DNA from: Duganella rivi
Lineage (GTDB): Bacteria; Pseudomonadota; Gammaproteobacteria; Burkholderiales; Burkholderiaceae_D
DNA length: 64,000 nt
Reading direction: 5' to 3'
NCBI RefSeq assembly: GCF_009857435.1
Contig: NZ_WWCK01000002.1
Coordinates: 806,001 to 870,000, forward strand
Part shown: piece after piece, positions 32,690-41,476 of the stretch
Position numbering within the stretch: the stretch's first letter is position 1
Layout of the letters: each line of letters starts with the position of its first letter
Program-made: the position numbers and the translations under genes
Notes under the pieces: model-generated
What the model saw: the letters and a program-made list of their open reading frames with translations, nothing else
Told to the model about the DNA's origin: nothing
Database searches by the model: none

Positions 32690-34324
32690 TTAGCGGTAGC
32701 GTGCTTCCATCAGGTCGATCTCGCGTACCAGCTTGCGCGAGATTTCGTCGGAGATGTGGTCATGCCGCGCCAGGTCAAACACGGTGCGGCGCTCGGCCTC
32801 CAGTGCCGCCAGGCGCAACTCCTTCTCGGCGGAGTCGGTCTTGCGCCATGCTTGTTCGCTTTCTGGATCGACCTCTTTCAGCTTGTGCTCATAGAAGGCG
32901 ATCACGCGCGCCGCTGCTTGCGGGTAGACCTCGGGATCGACGCAGGAATCGGACTCCATCAATTCAATCTGTGTTTTTTCGATGGCGGAGATGGCCGCGT
33001 TGGCCGCCGCGCGGCGCGCCAGGTCTTCCTCCTGCTGTTCTTCCGGCTCGGCCGGGAAGGTCATGCCGGCCAGCAGGCGCGGCAGGGCGATGCTGGCCAC
33101 CAGCAGCGAAATCAAGATCACCGAGCAGGCGAGGAAGATGGTCAGCGCGCGCGCCGGGAACGGCGAGCCGTCCGGCAGCGCTAGCGGCAGCGTCAACACG
33201 CCGGCCAGCGTGATGGTGCCGCGCGCGCCCGCCAGCGTGGTCGCCAGCAGCAGGCGCAGTTTGATTTTGTGGCGCGGCTGGTGGCGGATCTTTTGCTTGA
33301 AGATGGTCAGCCGCAGCGAGGCCCACACCCACACCATGCGCAGCAACAGCAGGCCGCCAGTGATCGCAAATGCGTAGGCCACCAGCCACCAGCGGTTCAC
33401 GTGGCCGCTTTCTTCCAGCGAGGCGCCGGCAAGACGGAAGATGTCGGGCAGCTGTTCGCCCAGCAGCACGAACATCACGCCGTTAAGCGAGAACTGCACC
33501 GTGTCCCACACAGCCGAGCGCTGGATGCGGGTGTTGGCGTGGGCGTGGCCGCTCAGTTCCACGTAGCTCATGGTGACGCCGGCCGCCACCGCCGCCAGGA
33601 TGCCGGAAGCATGCAGGCGCTCCGCGACGAGATAGGCGCCGAATGGAATCAGCAAGTTGACCAGGATCGGAGAACCCGGCGGCTCGCCGAAGTGGCGCAC
33701 CAGCCAGCGCTGAATCCACGTCACTACCATGGTCAGGCCGACGCCGGCCGCAATCCCGGCCACCACCAGCCAGACGAAGGTGAGGGCGGCGGTTTGCAGC
33801 GAGAAGGCGCCGGTCATGGCCGCGGCCACCGCAAAGCGGAAGCACACCAGGCCGGAGGCGTCGTTCAGCAGCGACTCGCCTTCCAGGATGTGCATCAGGC
33901 GCTTGGGGATCGGCGAGCTGGAAGCGATCGAGCTGACCGCAATCGGATCGGTCGGCGAGACGATGGCCGCCAGCGCAAACGCCACCGGCAGCGGCATGGC
34001 CGGAATCATCCAGTGAATCAGGAAGCCCGCGCCGATCACCGTGAACACCACCAGCCCGAACGCCAGTTCAAGAATGGTGCCCTTGTCGCGCAGCAGGCCG
34101 CTTTTCGGGATGCGCCAGCCGTCCAGGAACAGCAGCGGCGGCAGGAAGACGAGGAAGAACAGGTCAGGCTCAAGGTCGACGCCGTGCGAGGACTTGGCCG
34201 CAATCAGCGCGCCGAGCCCAATCTGCACCAGCGGCAGCGGTATCGCGCGCGGCAGCAGGCGCCGGATGTAGGCGCTGGCCACTACCGCCAACAACATGAT
34301 CAGCACGACTTCTATCGAATCCAT
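32690..34324 (-). CDS. CPA1-family Na+/H+ antiporter
   Basis: A 544-residue monovalent cation/proton antiporter. About 12 membrane segments fill residues 1-420. ALAAIVSPTDPIAVSSIA and LLNDASGLVCFRFAVA are the ion-binding motifs of NhaP/YjcE-type CPA1 proteins, with the essential Asp pair in SPTDP and NDAS. A soluble C-terminal tail of about 110 residues, rich in Glu and Arg, could be regulatory. It likely exports Na+ or K+ for pH and salt homeostasis. Confidence 0.92.
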   Translation of the reverse strand: MDSIEVVLIMLLAVVASAYIRRLLPRAIPLPLVQIGLGALIAAKSSHGVDLEPDLFFLVFLPPLLFLDGWRIPKSGLLRDKGTILELAFGLVVFTVIGAGFLIHWMIPAMPLPVAFALAAIVSPTDPIAVSSIASSSPIPKRLMHILEGESLLNDASGLVCFRFAVAAAMTGAFSLQTAALTFVWLVVAGIAAGVGLTMVVTWIQRWLVRHFGEPPGSPILVNLLIPFGAYLVAERLHASGILAAVAAGVTMSYVELSGHAHANTRIQRSAVWDTVQFSLNGVMFVLLGEQLPDIFRLAGASLEESGHVNRWWLVAYAFAITGGLLLLRMVWVWASLRLTIFKQKIRHQPRHKIKLRLLLATTLAGARGTITLAGVLTLPLALPDGSPFPARALTIFLACSVILISLLVASIALPRLLAGMTFPAEPEEQQEEDLARRAAANAAISAIEKTQIELMESDSCVDPEVYPQAAARVIAFYEHKLKEVDPESEQAWRKTDSAEKELRLAALEAERRTVFDLARHDHISDEISRKLVREIDLMEARYR

Positions 34325-34422
34325 TCCCGTCCCTGTTCATCGCAAAACGAGGCTAAGCTTACACTATTGGCAGTCTGGTAAAAAGTTGGCCGCTGGCTCT
34401 GGCGTAATGGAAATCTTTCTGT

Positions 34423-34428
34423 CATAAT
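34423..34428 (+). promoter_or_regulatory. Candidate -10 of the tRNA-Gly gene
   Basis: CATAAT lies 11 bases ahead of the mature tRNA 5' end. No convincing -35 is seen at the expected distance. Confidence 0.4.
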
Positions 34429-34439
34429 ACGTGCCTTCT

Positions 34440-34515
34440 GCGGGAGTAGCTCAGTTGGTAGAGCGCAACCTTGCCAAGGTTGAGGTCGAGAGTTCGAGAC
34501 TCTTCTCCCGCTCCA
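34440..34515 (+). tRNA. tRNA-Gly(GCC)
   Basis: A complete 76-base cloverleaf. The acceptor is GCGGGAG/CTCCCGC, the D-arm GCTC...GAGC, the anticodon arm CAACC-TTGCCAA-GGTTG with anticodon GCC, and the T-arm GAGAG-TTCGAGA-CTCTT with one G-U pair. The 3' CCA is encoded. The gene is single, followed by a T-rich terminator. Confidence 0.98.
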
Positions 34516-34541
34516 GAATTCAGTAGTGACTTACTACAAAC

Positions 34542-34571
34542 AAAAAAGGAAGCCTGCGGGCTTCCTTTTTT
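34542..34571. terminator. Bidirectional rho-independent terminator after tRNA-Gly
   Basis: AAAAAA, stem GGAAGCC (34548-34554), loop TGCG, stem GGCTTCC (34559-34565), then TTTTTT. The A-tract and T-tract make it functional in both directions. Confidence 0.9.
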
Positions 34572-34603
34572 GTTGTTTATCGTTCTCCGAAACAACATCC
34601 AGT

Positions 34604-34633
34604 ACGACAACTTAGCGTTGCAAACGTTATACT
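34604..34633 (+). promoter_or_regulatory. Candidate cheV promoter
   Basis: -10 TATACT (34628-34633) with a weak -35 ACGACA (34604-34609) at 18 bases. The cheV ATG follows 30 bases later with GGAG upstream. No sigma-28 type element was recognised. Confidence 0.4.
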
Positions 34634-34663
34634 AGGCGTGGATCACCGAAGGAGACGATATCC

Positions 34664-35629
34664 ATGAAATCTGTTCAACAGGAAGTTGATGAGCGCAGTA
34701 ACTTAACCAACTCCAACAAATTCGAACTGCTCCTGTTCCGACTTGGCGGCGACGCCAACGGCGAACATTCCGAGCTGTTCGGTATCAACGTCTTCAAAAT
34801 CCGCGAGATCGTGGCCATGCCCGAAGTAACCGCTGTGGCCGGATCCCCGCCACACATGCTGGGCGTTGTGAACCTGCGCGGACAAATCATCACGGTGCTG
34901 GATTTGCCAGGCATCGTCGGTGTGACCCCAAAAACCGGTCTGAATATTATGTTGGTCACTGAATTCGCGCGCACCACGCAAGCGTTCGCGGTCGAATCGG
35001 TGGATGAAATTGTGCGCCTGGACTGGAGCCAGGTGCTGACGGCGGAAGGCACGGCCGGCGGCAAAGTCACCAGTATCGCGCGCGTTGACGGCGACACCCA
35101 GAACACCCGCCTGGCGCAGGTGCTGGACGTGGAAACCATCCTGCGCGAACTGGTGCCACCGGAGCGCGAGGACATCGACCCGGAAACCATCGGCCCGAAA
35201 GTGCTGCTGAAACCGGGTTCCGTGGTGCTGGCTGCCGACGATTCGGTGGTGGCGCGCAACCTGATCGAAAAAGGTTTGGAAGCGATGGGCGTGCACTTCA
35301 TCATGACCAAGTCCGGCAAGGAAGCGTGGGATCGTCTGCAAGCGATTGCAGAAGGCGCCAAGGCCGAAGGCCTGCCGATCACCGACCGCGTGGCGATGGT
35401 GCTGACCGACCTGGAAATGCCGGAGATGGATGGTTTTACGCTGACCCGCTTGATCAAGCAGGATCCGCGCTTCGGCAAGATCCCGGTTGTGATTCACTCG
35501 TCGCTGTCGGGCAAGACCAACGAGGACCACGTCAAGGGCGTGGGTGCGGATGCGTATGTGGCCAAGTTCTCGGCAGAGGATTTGGCTGGTACTATCCGCA
35601 GCGTGCTGGGCAAGGCTGCCAACGCTTAA
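34664..35629 (+). CDS. cheV: Chemotaxis coupling protein CheV
   Basis: A 321-residue CheW-receiver fusion. Residues about 20-165 form the CheW domain (GINVFKIREIVAMPEVTAVAGSP, MLGVVNLRGQIITVLDLPG). Residues about 185-315 are a receiver with phospho-acceptor Asp249 in MVLTDLEMPEMDG. It couples chemoreceptors to CheA, with phosphorylation as an adaptation or phosphate-sink mechanism. The gene stands alone with its own promoter and terminator, apart from any visible chemotaxis cluster. Confidence 0.96.
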   Translation: MKSVQQEVDERSNLTNSNKFELLLFRLGGDANGEHSELFGINVFKIREIVAMPEVTAVAGSPPHMLGVVNLRGQIITVLDLPGIVGVTPKTGLNIMLVTEFARTTQAFAVESVDEIVRLDWSQVLTAEGTAGGKVTSIARVDGDTQNTRLAQVLDVETILRELVPPEREDIDPETIGPKVLLKPGSVVLAADDSVVARNLIEKGLEAMGVHFIMTKSGKEAWDRLQAIAEGAKAEGLPITDRVAMVLTDLEMPEMDGFTLTRLIKQDPRFGKIPVVIHSSLSGKTNEDHVKGVGADAYVAKFSAEDLAGTIRSVLGKAANA

Positions 35630-35646
35630 GCGGACGTGTTATGTCG

Positions 35647-35678
35647 AAGGCCGTGACGGAAACGTCACGGCCTTTTTT
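35647..35678 (+). terminator. Rho-independent terminator of cheV
   Basis: GGCCGTGACG (35649-35658), GAAA tetraloop, CGTCACGGCC (35663-35672), then TTTTTT. A perfect 10-bp stem, extended by flanking AA/TT. Confidence 0.95.
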
Positions 35679-35717
35679 ATGCGGGGTGCGGCGCATGCTT
35701 TTGCTGCAGGCGTTTAG

Positions 35718-35812
35718 CAGGCGTGCTGTTTTTAGTACCCCTAGCAAAAGGGTCTGACCCCGTACGGGGTCAGACCCTGACGCCAACGGTGTGCGGGTTG
35801 GGTTGGTGCCGC
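35718..35812. repeat. Palindromic repeat element, copy 2 (inverted relative to copy 1)
   Basis: The perfect 28-bp palindromic core is at 35750-35777. The flanks, read on the minus strand, match copy 1 at roughly 85% or better over 95 bases, including the GGCACCAACCCAACCCGCAC side and the GGGGTACTAA side. It lies between convergent cheV and the S-formylglutathione hydrolase gene, downstream of cheV's own terminator. Confidence 0.9.
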
Positions 35813-35819
35813 CCGCTTT

Positions 35820-36671
35820 TCAGGCGACAGGCAACGTCAAACCCTCGTAGTGGAAGCGCAGGTGGTCTTCGATGAAGGTTGAGATGAAGTAGTAGCCGTG
35901 ATCGTAGCCCTCATGCCGGCGCAAGGTCAGCGGCTGCTCTGCGCTCATGCACGCGGCTTCAAACGCTTGCGGGTACAGCTGCTCTTGCAGGAATTTGTCG
36001 CCCAAGCCTTGATCGATCAAGATGCCGGCCGGGAAGGGCGTCTTCGATTGCGCCATCAGCATGCTGGCGTCGTACTGCGCCCACTCGGCCTTGTCTTCGC
36101 CCAGGTAACCGGTGAAGGCTTTCACGCCCCACGGGCATTTCGACGGCGCGGCGATCGGCGCAAAAGCCGACACCGTACGGAATACGTCCGGCCGTTTCAG
36201 CGCCATGGTCAACGCGCCATGCCCACCCATCGAGTGGCCGAAGATGCCGATGCGCGATGCATCGACCGGCAGTTCCCGCGCCACCAATTCGTGCAGCTCA
36301 TGAATGTAGCTGTACATGCGATAGTGCTTGGCCCACCCAGGCTGCGTCGCATCGAGATAGAAACCGGCGCCGACGCCGAAGTCCCAACTCTCGCTTTCGC
36401 CCTCAACACCAGCACCGCGCGGCGACGTGTCCGGCGCGATCAGCATCAAGCCCAGTTCCGCCGCCACGCGCTGCGCGCCGGCCTTGATCATGAAGGTCTC
36501 TTCGGTGCAGGTCAGGCCCGCGAGGTAGAACAGCGCAGGCACCGCGCCGTGCCCGGCTTGCGGTGGCATGAAAACCGAGAAGCGCATCGGCAGGCCGATC
36601 TCGCGCGAATCGTGACGGTAGAAGCGCTGTACGCCGCCATAGCAAGCGTGTTCGCTGACAAGTTCCAGCAT
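35820..36671 (-). CDS. fghA: S-formylglutathione hydrolase
   Basis: A 283-residue esterase-D family alpha/beta hydrolase that releases formate and glutathione from S-formylglutathione in formaldehyde detoxification. The nucleophile Ser lies in FGHSMGGHGAL and the catalytic His in RRHEGYDHGYYF; FYLAGLTCTEETFMIKAGAQR is strongly family-specific. The start at 36671 is preceded by AAGGAAAC; the longer frame back to 36734 has no support. No glutathione-dependent formaldehyde dehydrogenase gene is adjacent, unlike the usual arrangement. Confidence 0.96.
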   Translation of the reverse strand: MLELVSEHACYGGVQRFYRHDSREIGLPMRFSVFMPPQAGHGAVPALFYLAGLTCTEETFMIKAGAQRVAAELGLMLIAPDTSPRGAGVEGESESWDFGVGAGFYLDATQPGWAKHYRMYSYIHELHELVARELPVDASRIGIFGHSMGGHGALTMALKRPDVFRTVSAFAPIAAPSKCPWGVKAFTGYLGEDKAEWAQYDASMLMAQSKTPFPAGILIDQGLGDKFLQEQLYPQAFEAACMSAEQPLTLRRHEGYDHGYYFISTFIEDHLRFHYEGLTLPVA

Positions 36672-36757
36672 AATTGTTTCCTTATGTCCCCCAGCGCACA
36701 GTGAAAAAGCTGGTAATAGTCCAGAATTGTACAAGTATCTTTAAAAAGGAGAAGTAC

Positions 36758-37942
36758 ATGCCGGATATTCAAGGCATTTTGGCCGATCTGGGCTGGCCGC
36801 TGGCGATTGCCGTGGCATGGCTGTCGGGGGAATTCGTGCATCGATGGACGCGTCTACCGCGCATCAGTGTTTACGGTTTGATTGGTTTTTTACTGGCACA
36901 GGCATTTCCTGAAGCGCTCAGCAGCGGCGCTTCCAGCAATGTGACCATCTTGGCTAATATGGCCTTCGGTCTGATCCTGTTTGAATTTGGTTATCGCATC
37001 AATCTGCACTGGTTGCGGATTAATCCCTGGATTGCCGTCACCGGCCTGGTGGAATCGGCCGCCACTTTCGGCGTGGTCTACCTGATCTCGCATGTCACCG
37101 GCATGCCGCCGCTGACCTCCCTGTTACTGGCCTCGCTGGCCATGTCCACTTCGCCGGCCGGTGTGCTGCGCGTGATTAATGAAGAAGATAGCTCGGGCCA
37201 AGTGACCGAGCGCGTGCTGCACCTGGTGGCGATCAATAGCGTGATTGCGCTGTTTGTGTTCAAGGTGGTGGTGGGCTTCTGGGTGTTCCAGACCTCCGGC
37301 AGCCTGACGCAGGCGATTTCGCACAGCGGCATCGAGTTGCTGGTGTCGGCCGCGATGGGCGCGCTGATGGGCTTCATTGTGCCGCTGGTGCTGCGCCGCC
37401 TCGGCGCGCTGGCGCAGGATGGCACGGTGGCGTTTGCGCTCGGCGTGATTCTGCTGGTGGCCGCATCGCGCGCGTTTGACGTGTCGCCGGTGCTGGCGAC
37501 GCTGACCTTCGGCCTTGCGGCGCGCCACAAGCGGGTGGCGTTCAGCCGCACCGAACGTAACTTCGGCGGCATCGGCGAGTTGCTGACGGTGCTGCTGTTT
37601 GTGTTTGCCGTGTCGACCCTGGAGTGGGAGCGCGTGGTTGACGGCGCCGGGCTGGCGGTGGTGCTGCTGCTGGCGCGCTTTGTGGTGAAGGCTGCGAGCG
37701 TGGCGGCGTTCGCGCACGTTGGCGGCATCTCGTGGCGCAAGGGGCTGTTGACCGGTATCGCGCTGTCGCCGATGTCGGTGTTTGTCACGCTGCTGCTGGA
37801 GCAGACGAAATACATGGGGATCGTGCTGGTTGACGAACTGGCGGCGCTGGCGGCGATGACGCTGCTGCTGGAAGTGGTCGGCCCCGTCATCACCCAGCGC
37901 GCGCTGCACTGGGCGAAAGAAACCCCGCAGGAGGAAAAATAA
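36758..37942 (+). CDS. CPA2-type cation:proton antiporter
   Basis: A 394-residue protein with about 12 membrane segments and the Na_H_Exchanger fold (YGLIGFLLAQAFPE, LILFEFGYRINLHWLR, LASLAMSTSPAGVLRVINEE). It lacks the C-terminal TrkA-N domain of KefB/C and is shorter than them. An optimal AAGGAG precedes ATG 36758. It overlaps ybdK by one base (TAATG). The cation is unknown. Confidence 0.87.
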   Translation: MPDIQGILADLGWPLAIAVAWLSGEFVHRWTRLPRISVYGLIGFLLAQAFPEALSSGASSNVTILANMAFGLILFEFGYRINLHWLRINPWIAVTGLVESAATFGVVYLISHVTGMPPLTSLLLASLAMSTSPAGVLRVINEEDSSGQVTERVLHLVAINSVIALFVFKVVVGFWVFQTSGSLTQAISHSGIELLVSAAMGALMGFIVPLVLRRLGALAQDGTVAFALGVILLVAASRAFDVSPVLATLTFGLAARHKRVAFSRTERNFGGIGELLTVLLFVFAVSTLEWERVVDGAGLAVVLLLARFVVKAASVAAFAHVGGISWRKGLLTGIALSPMSVFVTLLLEQTKYMGIVLVDELAALAAMTLLLEVVGPVITQRALHWAKETPQEEK

Positions 37943-39060
37943 TGGCATTGGAAGCATTCAAATCATCGCAGCCGCTCACCATGGGCGTGGAGCTGGAACT
38001 GCAACTGGTTAGCTTGTCGGACTTCGACTTGACCGCATCGAGCCCGGACTTGCTGCATCTGTTGAGCCGCAAGCCTTTCCCCGGCAACGTCACGCCGGAA
38101 ATCACCGAGAGCATGATCGAGATTAACAGCGACGTGCACACCAATCACACCGAGTTGGTGGCGCAGTTGCAGCTGATCCGCGATACCCTGGTGCAGGCGG
38201 GCGAGCAGCTCAACATCGGCATTTGCGGCGGCGGCACGCACCCGTTCCAGAAATGGTCGGAGCGGCGCATCTTCTCCAAGCCGCGCTTTAAAGAAGTGTC
38301 GGAGCTGTACGGCTACCTGGCCAAGCAGTTCACCATCTTCGGCCAGCACGTGCACATCGGCTGCGAGTCGGGCGATGACGCGCTGTTCCTGCTGCATGCG
38401 CTGAGCCGCTACGTGCCGCACTTTATCGCGCTGTCGTCATCGTCGCCGTACGTGCAGGGGAATGACACGCTGTTCAACTCCGCGCGTTTGAACTCGGTGT
38501 TTGCCTTCCCGATGAGCGGCCGCGCGCCGTTCACGCAAAGCTGGTCGACCTTTGAGCACGAGTACTTCGCCAAGATGGAGCACACGGGCGTTATCAAGAG
38601 CATGAAGGACTTTTACTGGGACATCCGCCCCAAGCCGGAATACGGCACCATCGAACTGCGCGTGTGCGACACGCCGCTGACGGTGGAGCGGGCGGCGGCG
38701 CTGGCCGTGTACTTGCAGGCGCTGTGCCGCTACCTGCTGGAGCGGAGAGAGGAAGCGCCGGCGGAAGACGATTACCTCGTCTACAACTACAATCGTTTCC
38801 AGGCCTGCCGCTTCGGCCTCGATGGCACGGTCGTACATCCGAAAACCTACGAGAGCTTGTCGCTGCGCGAAGATATCCTGACCACGCTGCGCAAGATGGA
38901 GCCGCACGGCGCGGCGCTCGGCGGCACGGCCGGCTTGCAGCACTTGGTGCAGATCACGCACGAGGGAAGCGACGCCCACTACCTGCGCCAGCAGTTCGAC
39001 CGCAGCGGCAGCGTGGAGGGCGTGGTGGATGCAGCGATTCAGCGCTTCCGCGGCCGCTGA
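37942..39060 (+). CDS. ybdK: YbdK-family carboxylate-amine ligase (GCS2)
   Basis: A 372-residue ATP-dependent ligase of the glutamate-cysteine ligase type 2 family. MGVELELQLVS near residue 13, TEITESMIEINSDVH-like PEITESMIEINSDVHTNHTE, GICGGGTHPFQKW and FGQHVHIGCESGDDALFLLHAL are family signatures of YbdK, a weak gamma-glutamylcysteine synthetase whose true substrates are unknown. Translationally coupled to the antiporter. It ends exactly where the convergent gene ends, with no spacer. Confidence 0.92.
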   Translation: MALEAFKSSQPLTMGVELELQLVSLSDFDLTASSPDLLHLLSRKPFPGNVTPEITESMIEINSDVHTNHTELVAQLQLIRDTLVQAGEQLNIGICGGGTHPFQKWSERRIFSKPRFKEVSELYGYLAKQFTIFGQHVHIGCESGDDALFLLHALSRYVPHFIALSSSSPYVQGNDTLFNSARLNSVFAFPMSGRAPFTQSWSTFEHEYFAKMEHTGVIKSMKDFYWDIRPKPEYGTIELRVCDTPLTVERAAALAVYLQALCRYLLERREEAPAEDDYLVYNYNRFQACRFGLDGTVVHPKTYESLSLREDILTTLRKMEPHGAALGGTAGLQHLVQITHEGSDAHYLRQQFDRSGSVEGVVDAAIQRFRGR

Positions 39061-39801
39061 TTATTTGAAGGTGATGGCCTTGTTCAAGCGGGCGATCACC
39101 TCGTCCGGCACGGCCCTGCTGCACATGATGTGACGGTCGCCGCCGCGCGGCATGTCTTTCAATTGCAGCAGGCGCAGGCTGGCTGCATACTCGCCAGCCT
39201 CGTTCTTGAGGATGTAGTTGCCCTCGTCCTCGGACACGAACATCATGTCGACCGCGCCCTTGGCCACCGACTGCACCATCTTGACCGTGGAGGCGGTGGA
39301 CACGGCCACCACCGGATGCCATTTGTGGATGAATTTATCCAGTCCGCCGTACGAAAAATTATCCTTGACCAGCACGCGGATGTCGCGCTGGCTTGCCAGC
39401 TCGGCCATGGTGGTGATGCCGCGCTCGGCGAATGCGGCGTTAGTTAGCAGCAGCCAGCTCTTGTCGCGGTAAATCGCCTTGGTGTACTTGGCGTAGGCCT
39501 GCCGTTCCGGCACCGAAAACCAGCCGATGGTGCAGTTCAGCCCCTTGGGATCCTTGATCATCGCCAGCTGGCGATTGGTCGGCACGATGTGCCATTGCAC
39601 CGGGATGCCGGCGGCTTTGAAGGCGGCCGTGGTTGGCGTTCCGGTCAGGCCGGCCGGCGAGCCGTCGGCCTGTTGCAGCAAGTAGGGCGGACGCTCGGCG
39701 TAGGCGACATGGATGGTGTCCTGCGCCGCGCAAGCCAGCGGGGCCAACAGCAGGCTTGCGATGAGTAGGGCGTTGCTACGCTGGCATCTCATGGAGTGCA
39801 T
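39061..39801 (-). CDS. Periplasmic family-3-like solute-binding protein
   Basis: A 246-residue protein with a signal peptide ending around CAAQD. It has the PBPb fold (IHVAYAERPPYLLQQADGSPAGLTGTPTTAAFKAAGIPV, LNCTIGWFSVPERQAYAKYT, VKMVQSVAKGAVDMMFVSEDE). No transporter genes adjoin, so like many orphan members it may be a sensor or scavenging protein. The start is either 39801 or 39792 (MRCQRSN); neither has a strong ribosome site. Confidence 0.78.
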   Translation of the reverse strand: MHSMRCQRSNALLIASLLLAPLACAAQDTIHVAYAERPPYLLQQADGSPAGLTGTPTTAAFKAAGIPVQWHIVPTNRQLAMIKDPKGLNCTIGWFSVPERQAYAKYTKAIYRDKSWLLLTNAAFAERGITTMAELASQRDIRVLVKDNFSYGGLDKFIHKWHPVVAVSTASTVKMVQSVAKGAVDMMFVSEDEGNYILKNEAGEYAASLRLLQLKDMPRGGDRHIMCSRAVPDEVIARLNKAITFK

Positions 39802-39891
39802 CCAGTTCTACGAAGATCGCCAGTCTACACCCGGTGATAGCATTCAATCAAAATACATTATTAATGGCATCACTTTCGTGCTGCATGCCTG

Positions 39892-40887
39892 TCAAAAACG
39901 TGTCTCTCGCGCCACGCGCAAGAAGTTATCGAGGATGCCGGTGCAGTCCAGCAGTTCGACGCCGCCGGCGCGGTGGAATTCCGGGTGCCATTGCAGGCCC
40001 ATCACAAACGGCGCTTTGCGGTAGCGGATCGCCTCGATCATATTGTCCGGCACCGACAGCGCTTCGACCGACATATCGCGGCCCAGTGTTTTGACGGCCT
40101 GGTGGTGGATCGAGTTGACCAGGCGGCTGCCCTGGCCGTGCAGCATGCGCGCCAGCGAGGAGCCGGCCGGGAAGCTGATTTCGTGGCGGTTGCGGTCGTA
40201 ATCGTCGTTGACGTGGGCCAGCGACTCCGGCACGTCGGTGGCGATGTCCTGGTACAGCGTGCCGCCGAAGGCAACGTTAATCAGCTGGCAGCCGCGGCAG
40301 ATGCCGAGCACCGGCTTGCCGGCTTCGACGAATTCGTGCAGCAGCTCCAGTTCGTACATATCGCGCGCGCGGTCGCCCGACCACTCGGGCCGGGTCGGCA
40401 CCTCGGAGTAGCTTTGCGGCGAGACATCGGCGCCGCCTTGCAGCACCAGTCCGTCGAGGTGCTTGGCGTAGTCGCGCAGGCGGATGTTGGATGGATGCAG
40501 CAGCCCCTCGGTGTTCACGGTCGGTATCATGAACACCAGCACGTCGCGCGACATCACCCATTGCGCGATCGATTCTTCAAGGTATTGCAGGTTCTTGCTG
40601 CGCAGGCCGGTAGCGCCGGGCTCGGGATGGAAGATGCGCGCCGAGACGCCGATGTGCAGCGGCCGCTGGATGATGTGGCGCGTGGCCGCCGCCGCAATGC
40701 GCCGGTAGCGCGCCATGATGACGCGGCCCCACAGGCTGAACACGGTGTCGCCAGGATCGAGGTAGCGCGGCGTATTTTGGTCGTGGCGGGTCTTGCGTTC
40801 GTGCTGGCGGCGGTCGCCGTGGTCGGAGGCGCGGCGTTGCTGCGTGGCCGGTTGCGGAGTGTGGTCATCATCGGGGCCGGTGCTCAT
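39892..40887 (-). CDS. Class-I glutamine amidotransferase-like gamma-glutamyl hydrolase (C26)
   Basis: A 331-residue protein. The first ~75 residues are charged and low-complexity (QQRRASDHGDRRQHERK) and the true start may lie further in. The rest is a peptidase-C26 domain: GLVLQGGADVSPQSY, nucleophile Cys in LGICRGCQLINVAFGG, catalytic His/Glu in GLQWHPEFH. PuuD-type enzymes of this family hydrolyse gamma-glutamyl-GABA; the substrate is not indicated here because no putrescine genes are adjacent. Confidence 0.85.
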   Translation of the reverse strand: MSTGPDDDHTPQPATQQRRASDHGDRRQHERKTRHDQNTPRYLDPGDTVFSLWGRVIMARYRRIAAAATRHIIQRPLHIGVSARIFHPEPGATGLRSKNLQYLEESIAQWVMSRDVLVFMIPTVNTEGLLHPSNIRLRDYAKHLDGLVLQGGADVSPQSYSEVPTRPEWSGDRARDMYELELLHEFVEAGKPVLGICRGCQLINVAFGGTLYQDIATDVPESLAHVNDDYDRNRHEISFPAGSSLARMLHGQGSRLVNSIHHQAVKTLGRDMSVEALSVPDNMIEAIRYRKAPFVMGLQWHPEFHRAGGVELLDCTGILDNFLRVARETRF

Positions 40888-41012
40888 ACTGATTCCTGTC
40901 TGTCTCGGAAGGCTTCAGTGTGCCATACGTCAAAGTCATCAGTCGCCCGCTTCGGCGCCGCTGGGTGAGGGCGCGCACGTAATCCCCGATGCGCGGCAGG
41001 TAAGCTGGCTGC

Positions 41013-41474
41013 ATGTTCGATCTAAGCTTACCTTGGTGGGAATTTATACTGCGCGGCGTGGTGGTCTACAGCGCCTTGCTGGTATTGATGCGCCTGTCTG
41101 GCAAGCGCACGGTAGGCCAGTTCACGCCGTTCGATTTGCTGGTGGTGATGCTGCTCAGCGAGGCGGTCTCGAATTCGCTTTCGGGCGGTGACGATTCGGT
41201 GGCCGGCGGCTTGCTGATCGCGTGCACCTTGATTGCATTGAACATGCTGCTGGCGTGGCTATCGTCGCGCAGCAAGCGGCTGGCCAGCCTGATCGACGGC
41301 GACAGCGTGCTGCTCGGCCGCGACGGCCAGATTTACTACGGCGTGCTGAAAAAATGCCGCATCGCCGAAAGCGACGTCCACCAGGCCCTGCGCGAAGCCG
41401 ACGTCGAACTCGCCCAAGCCCGCTGCATCTTCCTTGAAGCCGACGGCAGCATCACGGTGCTGGAGAAGAAATAG
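41013..41474 (+). CDS. DUF421/YetF-like membrane protein
   Basis: A 153-residue protein with three N-terminal hydrophobic segments (WEFILRGVVVYSALLVLMRLSGKRTVGQFTPFDLLVVMLLSEAVSN, then GLLIACTLIALNMLLAWLSS) and a small soluble C-terminal domain (LASLIDGDSVLLGRDGQIYYGVLKKCRIAESDVHQALRE). These are the hallmarks of the YetF/YcaP family, whose function is poorly defined. It ends two bases from the convergent flagellar-like gene. Confidence 0.88.
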   Translation: MFDLSLPWWEFILRGVVVYSALLVLMRLSGKRTVGQFTPFDLLVVMLLSEAVSNSLSGGDDSVAGGLLIACTLIALNMLLAWLSSRSKRLASLIDGDSVLLGRDGQIYYGVLKKCRIAESDVHQALREADVELAQARCIFLEADGSITVLEKK

Positions 41475-41476
41475 CG

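Noticed and set aside
34440..34571. tRNA-Gly as an integration site for a genomic island
   Set aside because: No integrase or repeated tRNA 3' end is found downstream. The next features are a terminator and cheV.
25102..35777. Composite transposon bounded by the two inverted palindromic elements
   Set aside because: No transposase, no target duplication and only ordinary chromosomal genes, including tRNA-Gly and cheV, lie between them. The elements are better explained as dispersed REP-like repeats.
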